This document shows, in pieces, positions 6,648-13,365 of a stretch of 16,462 nt of DNA. Source of the stretch: an uncultured Lysobacter sp. (lineage in GTDB: Bacteria > Pseudomonadota > Gammaproteobacteria > Xanthomonadales > Xanthomonadaceae); contig CAMLID010000072.1 of assembly GCA_946480055.1 (NCBI GenBank), positions 1-16,462 on the forward strand, given 5' to 3'. The first letter of the stretch is position 1; the number at the start of each line of letters is the position of its first letter. A model generated the notes under the pieces. That model was given only the letters and a program-made list of their open reading frames with translations. It made no database searches and was not told where the DNA came from. The position numbers and the translations under genes were made by a program.

Positions 6648-7958
6648 TCAGCCCTGCGGCGCACCACCCAGATAATCCAGCGCCAGCTGCAGCATCGCCC
6701 GGGTGCCGACATCCAGCGCGCCCTCGTCCAGCGCGAACTGCGGCGAGTGGTTGATCGGCGCCTGGGCCGGGTCCACGCCTTTGGCGGTCGAGCCGACGAA
6801 GAAGTACACGCCCGGCACCGCGTTGGCGAACTGCGAGAAGTCCTCGGCCACGGTCACCATCGGCATCTCGACCACGTTGGCCTCGCCGACCGCGCGCTGC
6901 AGCGAAGGCCGCACGCGCCGGGTCAGGGCCGGGTCGTTGACGGTGGCCGGCGCGTTGTTGACCACCTCGAGCTTGGCGCTGGCGCCGCTGGCGTGGGCCA
7001 GATCCTCGGCGGTGCGGCGGAAGCGCGCGATCACGTCCTCGCGCACCGCCGCGTCGAAGGTGCGCAGGGTGCCTACCAGCTTGGCTTCGTCGGGGATGAT
7101 GTTGAAGCGCACGCCGCTGTTGAACTGGCCCGCGGTCAGAACCACCGGCGTTGCGGCGATGTTGATCTGGCGCGCGATCATGCTCTGCGAAGCGAGCAGG
7201 ATCTGCGCGCCGACGGTGATCGGATCGACGCCGTCCCAGGGCCGCGAACCGTGGGTCTGTTTGCCGCGTACGGTCAGGCTCCATTCGTCGGCGCTGGCCA
7301 GCGACGGGCCCGGCCGCACGCCGATGCTGCCGACCGGCAGGCCGGCCCAGACGTGCAGGCCGAACACGGCCTCGGGCTTGAAGTCGCGGAACACGCCTTC
7401 GCTGAGCATCAGCGCCGCGCCGAACGGCTCGCCCGGATTCGGCGGGCCTTCCTCGGACGGCTGGAACACGAACATCACCTCGCCCGGCAAGGTCGCCTTC
7501 TGCGCGGCCAGCGCGCTGGCCACGCCGAGCAGGATCGCGACGTGGGCGTCGTGGCCGCAGGCGTGCATCACCCCGACCGGCTGGCCGCGGTAGGTCGTGG
7601 TGACTTTGGAGGCGAACGCCAGTCCGGCCGGCTCGGTCACCGGCAGCGCGTCCATGTCGGCGCGGATCGCGATCCGCGGCCCCGGCCGGCCGCCCTTGAG
7701 CACCGCAACCACGCCGGTGTGGGCGATCCCGGTCTTGGGTTCCAGCCCGATCCGGCGCAGCTGGTCGGCGATCAACTTCGCCGTGCGGACCTCGTTGTTG
7801 CCCAGCTCCGGGTGCTGGTGCAGGTCGCGGCGCCAGCGCACGACGTCGGCCTGCACGGCGCGCGCGGCGTGGTCGAGGTCGGCGGGCGCGGTCTGCGCGT
7901 TCGCGGCGGTGGCGGTCGCGAGCAGGGCGCTGGCGATCAGGGAGGCGGGCAGGCGCAT
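6648..7958 (-). CDS. Exported M20D-family amidohydrolase, paralogue 2
   Basis: The 436-residue product is a full-length homologue of the downstream amidohydrolase, with the same Sec-type signal (hydrophobic 6-19, ANA-QT near 19-23). It has the same zinc-site residues: His132, Cys134 and His136 in MHACGHDAH, Glu169-Glu170 in QPSEEG, His202 in GLHVW and His404 in [18 protein letters not shown] and [13 protein letters not shown] are shared too. The two diverge in the dimerisation insert and around the glutamate loop (PPNPGEP here, APGNEEG there), so they may differ in substrate. It should act in the periplasm or outside as an N-acyl-amino-acid or peptide amidohydrolase. I chose the ATG at 7958 because it begins the signal peptide; the open frame extends 64 codons further without protein character. 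The Shine-Dalgarno site is weak (GGA about 10 bases upstream). Confidence 0.94.
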   Translation of the reverse strand: MRLPASLIASALLATATAANAQTAPADLDHAARAVQADVVRWRRDLHQHPELGNNEVRTAKLIADQLRRIGLEPKTGIAHTGVVAVLKGGRPGPRIAIRADMDALPVTEPAGLAFASKVTTTYRGQPVGVMHACGHDAHVAILLGVASALAAQKATLPGEVMFVFQPSEEGPPNPGEPFGAALMLSEGVFRDFKPEAVFGLHVWAGLPVGSIGVRPGPSLASADEWSLTVRGKQTHGSRPWDGVDPITVGAQILLASQSMIARQINIAATPVVLTAGQFNSGVRFNIIPDEAKLVGTLRTFDAAVREDVIARFRRTAEDLAHASGASAKLEVVNNAPATVNDPALTRRVRPSLQRAVGEANVVEMPMVTVAEDFSQFANAVPGVYFFVGSTAKGVDPAQAPINHSPQFALDEGALDVGTRAMLQLALDYLGGAPQG

Positions 7959-7984
7959 GCATCGGTTCCGTGGGCGGGAGTCCG

Positions 7985-7990
7985 ATCCTA
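7985..7990 (-). promoter_or_regulatory. Promoter-like -10 block of paralogue 2
   Basis: TAGGAT on the minus strand sits inside CTAGGATCGGACT and begins 27 bases from the ATG. It corresponds in sequence and position to TAGCAT before paralogue 1. No clear -35 hexamer is seen. Confidence 0.4.
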
Positions 7991-8104
7991 GACCAGGTAA
8001 GCGCCACGCCGGCGGACGATCGGTGATATCGATCGCACCGGATTGCATGCATTCTGCGCAGCGCAGGCTGCGAAAACATACCAAGGCCAACCCCGGCATC
8101 CTGC

Positions 8105-8185
8105 TTTGGGGTAGGAGCGGCGTGAGCCGCGACCGCGAATCTTCGGCCACGACACAGGTCGCGGCTCACGCCGCTCCTACCCCAA
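8105..8185 (+). repeat. REPIN-like inverted repeat pair, copy H
   Basis: One of the best-preserved copies: TTTGGGGTAGGAGCGGCGTG on the left, with its near-perfect complement ending CTCCTACCCCAA on the right. The spacer contains AATCTTCGGCCACGAC, the plus-orientation core. Confidence 0.92.
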
Positions 8186-8222
8186 GGCCGAGCGCGTACA
8201 ACCTGCCGGCGCCGCCGCCTTC

Positions 8223-8298
8223 TGTGGGAGCGGCGCAAGCCGCGATTGCGAATCTTCGGCTACGACGCGGTCGCGGCTCACGCCGCTCCTACCCCAAA
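8223..8298 (+). repeat. REPIN-like inverted repeat pair, copy I
   Basis: The left end is TGTGGGAGCGGCGCAAGCC and the right end CACGCCGCTCCTACCCCAAA, the same asymmetric end type as copy B. The spacer contains AATCTTCGGCTACGACG in plus orientation. It is 38 bases from copy H, in the same direction. Confidence 0.92.
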
Positions 8299-8321
8299 GC
8301 TGTGGCGACGCATCGAATACG

Positions 8322-8346
8322 AAACCGCCGCCGATGCAGGCGGCGG
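8322..8346 (-). terminator. Terminator of the SDR-ABM-AKR operon
   Basis: A perfect 8-bp GC stem (CCGCCGCC at 8325-8332, GGCGGCGG at 8339-8346) with a 6-base loop is followed on the minus strand by only three T residues. It lies 19 bases past the aldo/keto reductase stop. The short T-run makes it weaker than a classic terminator. Confidence 0.55.
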
Positions 8347-8365
8347 CCTCGCGCAACACGACAGC

Positions 8366-9358
8366 TCAGCCGCCGATCAGCGCCATACCGGCCTGCGAAT
8401 AGCGATCGCCCGCAACGCTGCCGGGCGCGAACGCATCATCGAGCGCAGCCAGATCGCCCGCATCCAATCGCACGGCCAACGCACCGACGTTGTCCTCCAG
8501 GTACTTGCGGCGCTTGGTGCCCGGGATCGGCACGATGTGCTCGCCCTGCGCCAGCACCCAGGCCAGCGCCAGCTGCGCGGGCGTGCAGCCCTTGCCGCTG
8601 GCCAGGGCCTGCACCGTCTCGACCAGAGCCAGGTTGCGGCTGAAGTTGTCGCCCTGGAAACGCGGCGTCTGCAGACGGAAATCGTCGCTCTGCAGATCGG
8701 CGGCGGCGGTGATCTGCCCGGTCAGGAAGCCGCGGCCCAGCGGGCTGTAGGGGACGAAGCCGACACCGAGGCGTTTGCAGCTCTCCAGCACGCCGTTGCT
8801 TTCGGGGTCGCGCGTCCACAGCGAGTACTCGCTTTGCAGCGCGGAGATCGGATGCACCGCATGCGCGCGTTCCAGCGTCGCCGCCGACGCTTCCGACAGG
8901 CCCAGGTAACGCACCTTGCCCTGCGCGACCAGATCGGCCATCGCGCCGATCGTTTCCTCGATCGGCACGTTCGGATCGACGCGATGCTGGTAATACAGAT
9001 CGATACGGTCGGTGCCCAGGCGCTGCAGGCTGCCTTCGACGCTGGCGCGTACGTACTCGGGGCGACCGTTCACGCCGCGCCGCTCGGGGTTTTCGGGGTC
9101 GAACACGATGCCGAACTTGCTCGCCAGGAACACCTGGTCGCGCCGGCCCTGCAAGGCGCGGCCGAGCAACTGCTCGTTGCTGTGGGGGCCGTACATGTCG
9201 GCGGTGTCGAGGAAGGTCACGCCCAGGTCGAGCGCGCGGTGCAAGGTGGCGATGGCTTCGTCTTCGTCGGTGGGGCCGTAGGCGAAGCTCATGCCCATGC
9301 AGCCCAGGCCGAGTGCGGAAACGCGGGGGCCCTGAGGGCCGAGGGTACGGGTGTTCAT
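8366..9358 (-). CDS. Aldo/keto reductase
   Basis: The 330-residue product is an NADPH-dependent aldo/keto reductase of the AKR13/YajO-like soluble type that reduces aldehydes and ketones. It has the (beta/alpha)8 fold signatures: GLGCMGMS near the N-terminus, the catalytic tetrad Asp51 and Tyr56 (FLDTADMYG), Lys81 (ASKFG) and His125 (YYQHR), and the cofactor-binding [14 protein letters not shown] near residues 277-290. The length is normal and no key residue is missing. GGAG lies 7 bases before the ATG at 9358. It is the last gene of a three-gene leftward operon, 27 bases after the monooxygenase-fold gene, and is followed by a hairpin. The context suggests a job in handling reactive carbonyls or quinones; the substrate is not readable. 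Confidence 0.95.
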   Translation of the reverse strand: MNTRTLGPQGPRVSALGLGCMGMSFAYGPTDEDEAIATLHRALDLGVTFLDTADMYGPHSNEQLLGRALQGRRDQVFLASKFGIVFDPENPERRGVNGRPEYVRASVEGSLQRLGTDRIDLYYQHRVDPNVPIEETIGAMADLVAQGKVRYLGLSEASAATLERAHAVHPISALQSEYSLWTRDPESNGVLESCKRLGVGFVPYSPLGRGFLTGQITAAADLQSDDFRLQTPRFQGDNFSRNLALVETVQALASGKGCTPAQLALAWVLAQGEHIVPIPGTKRRKYLEDNVGALAVRLDAGDLAALDDAFAPGSVAGDRYSQAGMALIGG

Positions 9359-9385
9359 GGCGGTGCTCCGTGGGGGAGAGAAGAA

Positions 9386-9700
9386 TCAGGCGGCCGGCAG
9401 CGCCGACGCGAAATAGCGCATGCGCACCGGCTCGGACAGCAGCTGCGGCGTGAGCGCGAAGAAGTCGCGCAGGTAGGGCATGGCCAAGTGCGCGTCGAGC
9501 GCGGCGCGCGAATGCCAGTGTTCGTAGAACAGCAACAGGTCGGTGTCGTCGCTGGAGCGATGCAGGGTGTAGCCCCGGCAGCCCGGTTCGCTCAGGGTCG
9601 GGGCGATCAGCGCCTGCAGTTCGCGTTGCAGGGTGTCGCCCAGGCCGGGCTTGGCCTGGAGTTCGGCGATCAGGGTGAAGGCGGAGGCGTCCTGGGTCAT
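9386..9700 (-). CDS. Antibiotic biosynthesis monooxygenase (ABM) fold protein, YgiN-like
   Basis: The 104-residue product is a single ABM/ferredoxin-like domain. It begins FTLIAELQAKPG, has the RGYTLHRSSDD strand and the LLFYEHWHSRAALDAHLAMPYL segment typical of the family, in which the Glu-x-Trp strand and the following helix line the cavity. Relatives such as YgiN are dimeric, cofactor-free proteins linked to quinol oxidation, and small ABM proteins often sit in redox operons. There is no signal peptide, so it is cytoplasmic. AGGA lies about 8 bases before the ATG at 9700. It is the middle gene of the operon, 34 bases after the SDR gene and 27 before the reductase. Which substrate it uses, or whether it is catalytic at all, cannot be told. 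Confidence 0.92.
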   Translation of the reverse strand: MTQDASAFTLIAELQAKPGLGDTLQRELQALIAPTLSEPGCRGYTLHRSSDDTDLLLFYEHWHSRAALDAHLAMPYLRDFFALTPQLLSEPVRMRYFASALPAA

Positions 9701-9734
9701 GGCGGGTTCCTAGAAGATATCGATGCGGCGGCGA

Positions 9735-10508
9735 TCACTGGGTGACGTAGCCGCCGTCCATGACCAGGCCTTGGCCGCTGAAGAAGCTGGCCTGCCCGGA
9801 CGCCAGGAACAGCGCCGCACCGGCGACTTCCTCGGGCGTGCCGCTGCGGCCGGCGACGGTGGCGTTGGCGAAGGCCTGCTTGGCGGCCTCGTCGCCCCAG
9901 ACGCGGTCCTGGAACGGGGTGTCGATGATGCCGGGCAGCACCGCGTTGACGCGGATGCCGTGCGGGAAATATTCCAGCGCCGCGGTCTTGGTCAGCCCCA
10001 TCACCGCGTGCTTGCTGGCGATGTAGACGGCCGCGTTCTGGAAGCCGATCAGCGCGCCCATCGAGGCGTTGTTGACGATCGCGCCGCCGCCGCTCTTCAG
10101 CATCGCCGCGATCTGGTGTTTCATGCTCCAGAACACGCTGCGCACGTTGGTGTTCATCACGTGCTCGTAGTTGGCGTCGTCCTGCTCCAGGAACGGCGCG
10201 AAGCGGCCGTCGGTGCCGGCGTTGTTGAAGGCGACGTCGAGCCGGCCGTAGTCGGCCACGGCGGTATCGACCAGGCGGCGGATGTCGTCCTCGCGGGTGA
10301 CGTCGGCCTGCAGGAAGCGGGCGCGGCCGCCTTCGGCGCGGATCGATTCGGCGACCGCCTCGCCCTCGGCGGCGCGGCGCGCGGCGGCGAGCACGATCGC
10401 GCCCTCGCGGGCGAAAGCGCGCGCGGTGGCCGCGCCGATGCCGGACGAGGCGCCGGTGACCAATACGACCTTGTCGCGCAGACCGAAACCAGGGATGGAG
10501 GCTTGCAT
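9735..10508 (-). CDS. Short-chain dehydrogenase/reductase (SDR)
   Basis: The 257-residue product is a classical SDR. It has the NAD(P)-binding glycine motif TGASSGIG (18-25), NNAG (95-98), the structural Asn121, and the catalytic Ser149 and Tyr162-x3-Lys166 (YIASK). After the active site comes LPGIIDTPF (191-199), and the C-terminal VMDGGY (249-254) is usual for the family. An acidic ADVT after the third strand also fits. Arg residues after the second strand (AARR) suggest a preference for NADP. The ATG at 10508 has GGAG 7 bases upstream; a further in-frame start adds only ten unconserved residues. It is the first gene of the leftward operon and diverges from the LysR gene. It probably oxidises or reduces an alcohol/carbonyl compound; the substrate is unknown. 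Confidence 0.95.
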   Translation of the reverse strand: MQASIPGFGLRDKVVLVTGASSGIGAATARAFAREGAIVLAAARRAAEGEAVAESIRAEGGRARFLQADVTREDDIRRLVDTAVADYGRLDVAFNNAGTDGRFAPFLEQDDANYEHVMNTNVRSVFWSMKHQIAAMLKSGGGAIVNNASMGALIGFQNAAVYIASKHAVMGLTKTAALEYFPHGIRVNAVLPGIIDTPFQDRVWGDEAAKQAFANATVAGRSGTPEEVAGAALFLASGQASFFSGQGLVMDGGYVTQ

Positions 10509-10562
10509 GGGAGTGCTCCGGGTAGGGGGAAGAACCACGGAGGCGACTTTAGGACTGGCCGA

Positions 10563-10577
10563 CTAGGCGAAAAATAG
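10563..10577. promoter_or_regulatory. Candidate LysR-type operator (T-N11-A)
   Basis: CTAGGCGAAAAATAG lies in the 105-bp spacer between the divergent LysR and SDR genes. It has the T-N11-A form with CTA/TAG dyad ends, and sits about 37 bases before the LysR ATG and 55 before the SDR ATG. LysR regulators usually bind such sites in the shared promoter of a divergent target. The dyad is short, so chance cannot be excluded. Confidence 0.4.
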
Positions 10578-10613
10578 GGATTATCCGAACGAGTCTTGAA
10601 GGAGAGCTTCACA

Positions 10614-11507
10614 ATGGCCGCGCACCCGCTCCCCGCCGTGATCGCCTTTTCGCGCGTCGCCCGGCTCGGCAGCTTCACCCGCGCCGCCGCCGAGCTCGAC
10701 GTCTCACCCTCGGCGCTGTCGCAGACCGTGCGCACCCTGGAAGAACACCTGGGCGTGCGACTGCTCAACCGCACCACTCGCCGGGTCGGCCTGACCGAGC
10801 ACGGCGCGCGTTTCCTGGCCCAGGTCGCGCCGGGGCTGGAGCAGATCGACGCCGCCTTCGACGACCTCGACGCGGTGCGCGACCGACCCACCGGGCGCCT
10901 GCGCATCAATGCCGGCCGCATCGTCATCCGCACCCTGGTCGAGTCGCGCCTGCCGGCGTTCCTGGCGCGCTACCCCGATGTGCAGGTCGAACTGTTCGCC
11001 GACGACACCCTGGCCGACCTGGTCGCCGGCGGTTTCGACGCCGGCATCCGCCTGGGCGAGTGTCTGGCGCGCGACATGGTGGCGCAGCCGCTGGGCGGGC
11101 CGCAGCGCATGCTCGTGGTCGGCGCGCCCGACTACTACGCCCGCCACGGCAGCCCGCGCGTGCCCGAAGATCTGATCCACCACGACTGCATCCGCCAGCG
11201 CCTGCCCGGCAGCGGTCGCCTGCTGGCCTGGGAATTCAGCCGCGCCGGTCGCGAATTCGAGGTCGACGTCGGCGGCCGCCTGATCTTCAACGACAGCACC
11301 CTGATGCACGGCCCGGTCCTGGCCGGGCTGGGGCTGGCGCAGCTGTTCGACACCATCGTCGCCGACGACATCGCCGCCGGCCGCCTGGTCCCGGTGCTGG
11401 AGCAGTACACGCCGTCCTTCCCCGGCTTCTACATCTATTACCCGGCGCGCCGGCAGCTGGCGCCGAAGCTGCGCGCTTTCGTCGATTTCATGTGTCAGAA
11501 AATCTGA
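10614..11507 (+). CDS. LysR-family transcriptional regulator
   Basis: The 297-residue product has the LysR layout: an N-terminal winged helix-turn-helix (helices around 8-41, with SFTRAAAELDVSPSALSQTV; wing and linker HLGVRLLNRTTRRVGLTEHG), a linker helix to about 90, then a periplasmic-binding-protein-like effector domain starting GRLRINAGRIVIRTLV. The effector-domain style (FDAGIRLGE; HDCIRQRLP) matches the CrgA-type LysR subgroup often found next to oxidoreductase genes. GGAGA lies 8 bases before the ATG at 10614; the frame also opens at a TTG at 10596, which lacks a site. It is divergent from the SDR-ABM-AKR operon, its likely target, and may repress its own transcription. The effector is unknown. 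Confidence 0.95.
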   Translation: MAAHPLPAVIAFSRVARLGSFTRAAAELDVSPSALSQTVRTLEEHLGVRLLNRTTRRVGLTEHGARFLAQVAPGLEQIDAAFDDLDAVRDRPTGRLRINAGRIVIRTLVESRLPAFLARYPDVQVELFADDTLADLVAGGFDAGIRLGECLARDMVAQPLGGPQRMLVVGAPDYYARHGSPRVPEDLIHHDCIRQRLPGSGRLLAWEFSRAGREFEVDVGGRLIFNDSTLMHGPVLAGLGLAQLFDTIVADDIAAGRLVPVLEQYTPSFPGFYIYYPARRQLAPKLRAFVDFMCQKI

Positions 11508-11600
11508 CCGGAAACGTGAAATCTATGCCAGTCGCCTGAGTGGAATCCCGGATTCATGCGCCGGGCCGACAGGACTAGGGTGTAGCCGTCCCCCGGCCGC

Positions 11601-11691
11601 GCAGCCGCGGGGTAAGTCGCGATCCGCGCCTGTCATGCATCGCGCCGTGGCGATACCTGCCGACTCGGATCGCGGCTTACTCCGCCGCTGC
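11601..11691. repeat. Diverged inverted repeat related to the REPIN family, copy J
   Basis: Two 26-base arms (11601-11626 and 11666-11691) match as an inverted repeat at 23 of 26 positions. Their inner part, GTAAGYCGCGATCC, equals the inner arm of the main family (GTAAGCCGCGATC). The outer GTAGGAG end is replaced by GCAGC. The 39-base spacer shows no family core. It lies between the LysR gene and the permease gene. Confidence 0.6.
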
Positions 11692-11761
11692 GGGGCCCGC
11701 ACGGCCTCGCGTTTGCCCAGCGGGCATGCGAGGCTGCGACGCAGTCTCCCGGGACCCCGCC

Positions 11762-13108
11762 ATGACCACAGCCGCCACGCCCGCCGACGGGTCGGCTCCT
11801 GCACAGTCGGCTGCGCTGCAGGGCGATGCCGCGCTGGTGCGCGCGCTGGGGCCGTTCCAACTCGGCGCCTCGATCATCAACATCATCGTCGGCGCCGGCA
11901 TCTTCATGCTGCCTGCGCTGCTGGCCTCGCGCCTGGCCAACGCCGCGCCGCTGGCCTTCATCGCCGGCGCGTTCGCGATCGTGCCGATCGCGATGTGCTT
12001 CTCGGCCGTCGGCAGCCGCGCCGCCGCCACCGGCGGGCCCTACACCTACGTCGGCGCGGCCTACGGCGCGTTCGCCGGCTTCATCGCCGGCGCGCTGATG
12101 TGGATCTGCAACGCCGCCTCCAGCGCCGGCGTCGCCGCCGCGCTCTCGGTGCAGGTCGCGCAGGCCTGGCCGACGTTCGCGCAACCGCTGCCGCGCGCGC
12201 TGCTGATCTTCGCCGTCTACGCGAGCCTGTTCGCGCTCAATGCCTTCGGCGTGCGCCTGGGCGCGCGCATGATCGTGCTGCTGGCGACATTGAAACTCAC
12301 CCCGCTGTTCCTGTTGGCCTCGTTCGGCCTGCTGTTCGTCGACTGGCAGCACGTGGGCTGGACCGGCATCGGCTCCTGGAGCGCGCTCGGCAGCGCGATG
12401 GTGCTGGTGGTATTCGCCTACTCGGGCATGGAAACCGCGCTGGTGCCCACCGGCGAAGTGCGCGACCCCTCGCGCCACGTACCGCGCGCGACCTTGTCGG
12501 CGATCGCGATCGTGGTGCTGCTCTACATCGGCCTGCAGGTGGTCTGCCAGGGCACCCTCGGCGCCGCGCTCGCGAACAGCGGCGCGCCGATCGCCGACGC
12601 CGCCGGCGCGATCTGGGCCCCGGGCCGTGCCCTGCTGCTGATCACCGCCTGCGTATCGATGACCGGCTTTTTGATGGGCAATCTGTTCGCGTCCTCGCGC
12701 TTGTTGTTCGCGCTCGGCCGCGACGGCTATCTGCCGCACGCCTACGGCCGGGTCGACGCCGTCCACCGCGTCCCACGTCTCGCGCTGGCCACCCACGCCG
12801 CAATCGGTGCCGCACTCGCCATGGCCGGCAGCTTCGAAACCCTGGCCCTGATCTCCGGCGGCGCGATCTGCCTGGTCTTCGCCGCCGTCTCCATCGCCGC
12901 CTGGCGCACACAACGCATGGACCTGCGCGAACGCGGCGAACCTTTCGTCCTGCCGGGCGGCGCGACCGTGCCGCTGATCGCGGTGCTGACGATGGTGGCG
13001 ATACTCACCACCTTGAGCTTGCGCGAGTGGGGCGCGATCGCCGCATCGCTGGCGTTGTTGATACTGGTTTACGCAGGCCTGCGGGCTTGGCGGGGGCGCG
13101 AGCATTAG
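11762..13108 (+). CDS. APC-superfamily amino-acid permease
   Basis: The 448-residue product is a multi-spanning inner-membrane transporter of the amino acid-polyamine-organocation (APC) superfamily. Residues 32-56 form TM1 with the substrate-binding break GAGIF (44-48). The segment CFSAVGSRAAATGGPYTYV (about 80-98) is the conserved TM3 loop of the family. SRLLFALGRDGYLP (about 310-325) is the TM8-loop signature. I count roughly twelve hydrophobic segments. It probably carries an amino acid or polyamine in symport with protons or by exchange; the substrate cannot be told. The ATG at 11762 begins a hydrophilic 30-residue tail and has GGGA about 8 bases upstream; a start 36 bases earlier is possible. 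The gene stands alone, downstream of repeat copy J; no partner enzyme gene is adjacent. Confidence 0.92.
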   Translation: MTTAATPADGSAPAQSAALQGDAALVRALGPFQLGASIINIIVGAGIFMLPALLASRLANAAPLAFIAGAFAIVPIAMCFSAVGSRAAATGGPYTYVGAAYGAFAGFIAGALMWICNAASSAGVAAALSVQVAQAWPTFAQPLPRALLIFAVYASLFALNAFGVRLGARMIVLLATLKLTPLFLLASFGLLFVDWQHVGWTGIGSWSALGSAMVLVVFAYSGMETALVPTGEVRDPSRHVPRATLSAIAIVVLLYIGLQVVCQGTLGAALANSGAPIADAAGAIWAPGRALLLITACVSMTGFLMGNLFASSRLLFALGRDGYLPHAYGRVDAVHRVPRLALATHAAIGAALAMAGSFETLALISGGAICLVFAAVSIAAWRTQRMDLRERGEPFVLPGGATVPLIAVLTMVAILTTLSLREWGAIAASLALLILVYAGLRAWRGREH

Positions 13109-13365
13109 ATTCGATGCTGCGAGCGCGAGGAAAAAACGCCTATGCCGGAGCGGTCTCACTCCTTGACCGCAGTTGGCGATTGAGCGTGCATCTAAACCGG
13201 ACGTTGCGCCGCGCGATGAATCAGTTGCTTCACCTCCACCCAACTGCACTGCGGCCGTGGCATGTCGTAGCCCACTGCGCCATGAATGCACAAGCGATAC
13301 GCCTTGTATGGCGTGCGCCCCGACCGCGATCATGTCTGCAGATCGCAATGCTTCGGGGACAGGGG
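13109..13365. other. Intergenic region before the YD-repeat gene
   Basis: This 257-bp region is noticeably less GC-rich than its surroundings and contains no repeat-family copy and no protein-like frame. It presumably holds the promoter of the secreted YD-repeat gene. A TTGACC at 13163-13168 has no matching -10 at normal spacing, and I see no convincing terminator for the permease gene. Confidence 0.4.

Larger units (their letters stand above)
7959..8365. other. Intergenic gap with two repeats and a terminator
   Basis: This 407-bp stretch holds, from left to right, the leader of paralogue 2, an unremarkable segment (about 8000-8100), repeat copies H and I, and the terminator of the aldo/keto reductase operon. 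I see no gene in it. Confidence 0.75.

Noticed and set aside
4615..8298. CRISPR array
   Set aside because: The repeats are inverted pairs scattered over several gaps, not direct repeats at regular spacing. Six units share a conserved spacer core, and no cas gene is present.
6194..8365. Insertion sequence or composite transposon around the second amidohydrolase
   Set aside because: There is no transposase gene and no target-site duplication. The flanking palindromes belong to a family also found elsewhere in the window, so the flanking is coincidental.
13109..13140. Terminator after the permease gene
   Set aside because: A weak hairpin (AGCAT/ATGCT) is present but it is followed by an A-run, not a T-run, on the transcribed strand.
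13163..13191. Sigma-70 promoter with TTGACC as -35 for the YD-repeat gene
   Set aside because: The hexamers at 16-19 bases spacing (for example GTGCAT, TGCATC) are poor -10 elements, and the start codon is over 170 bases away.
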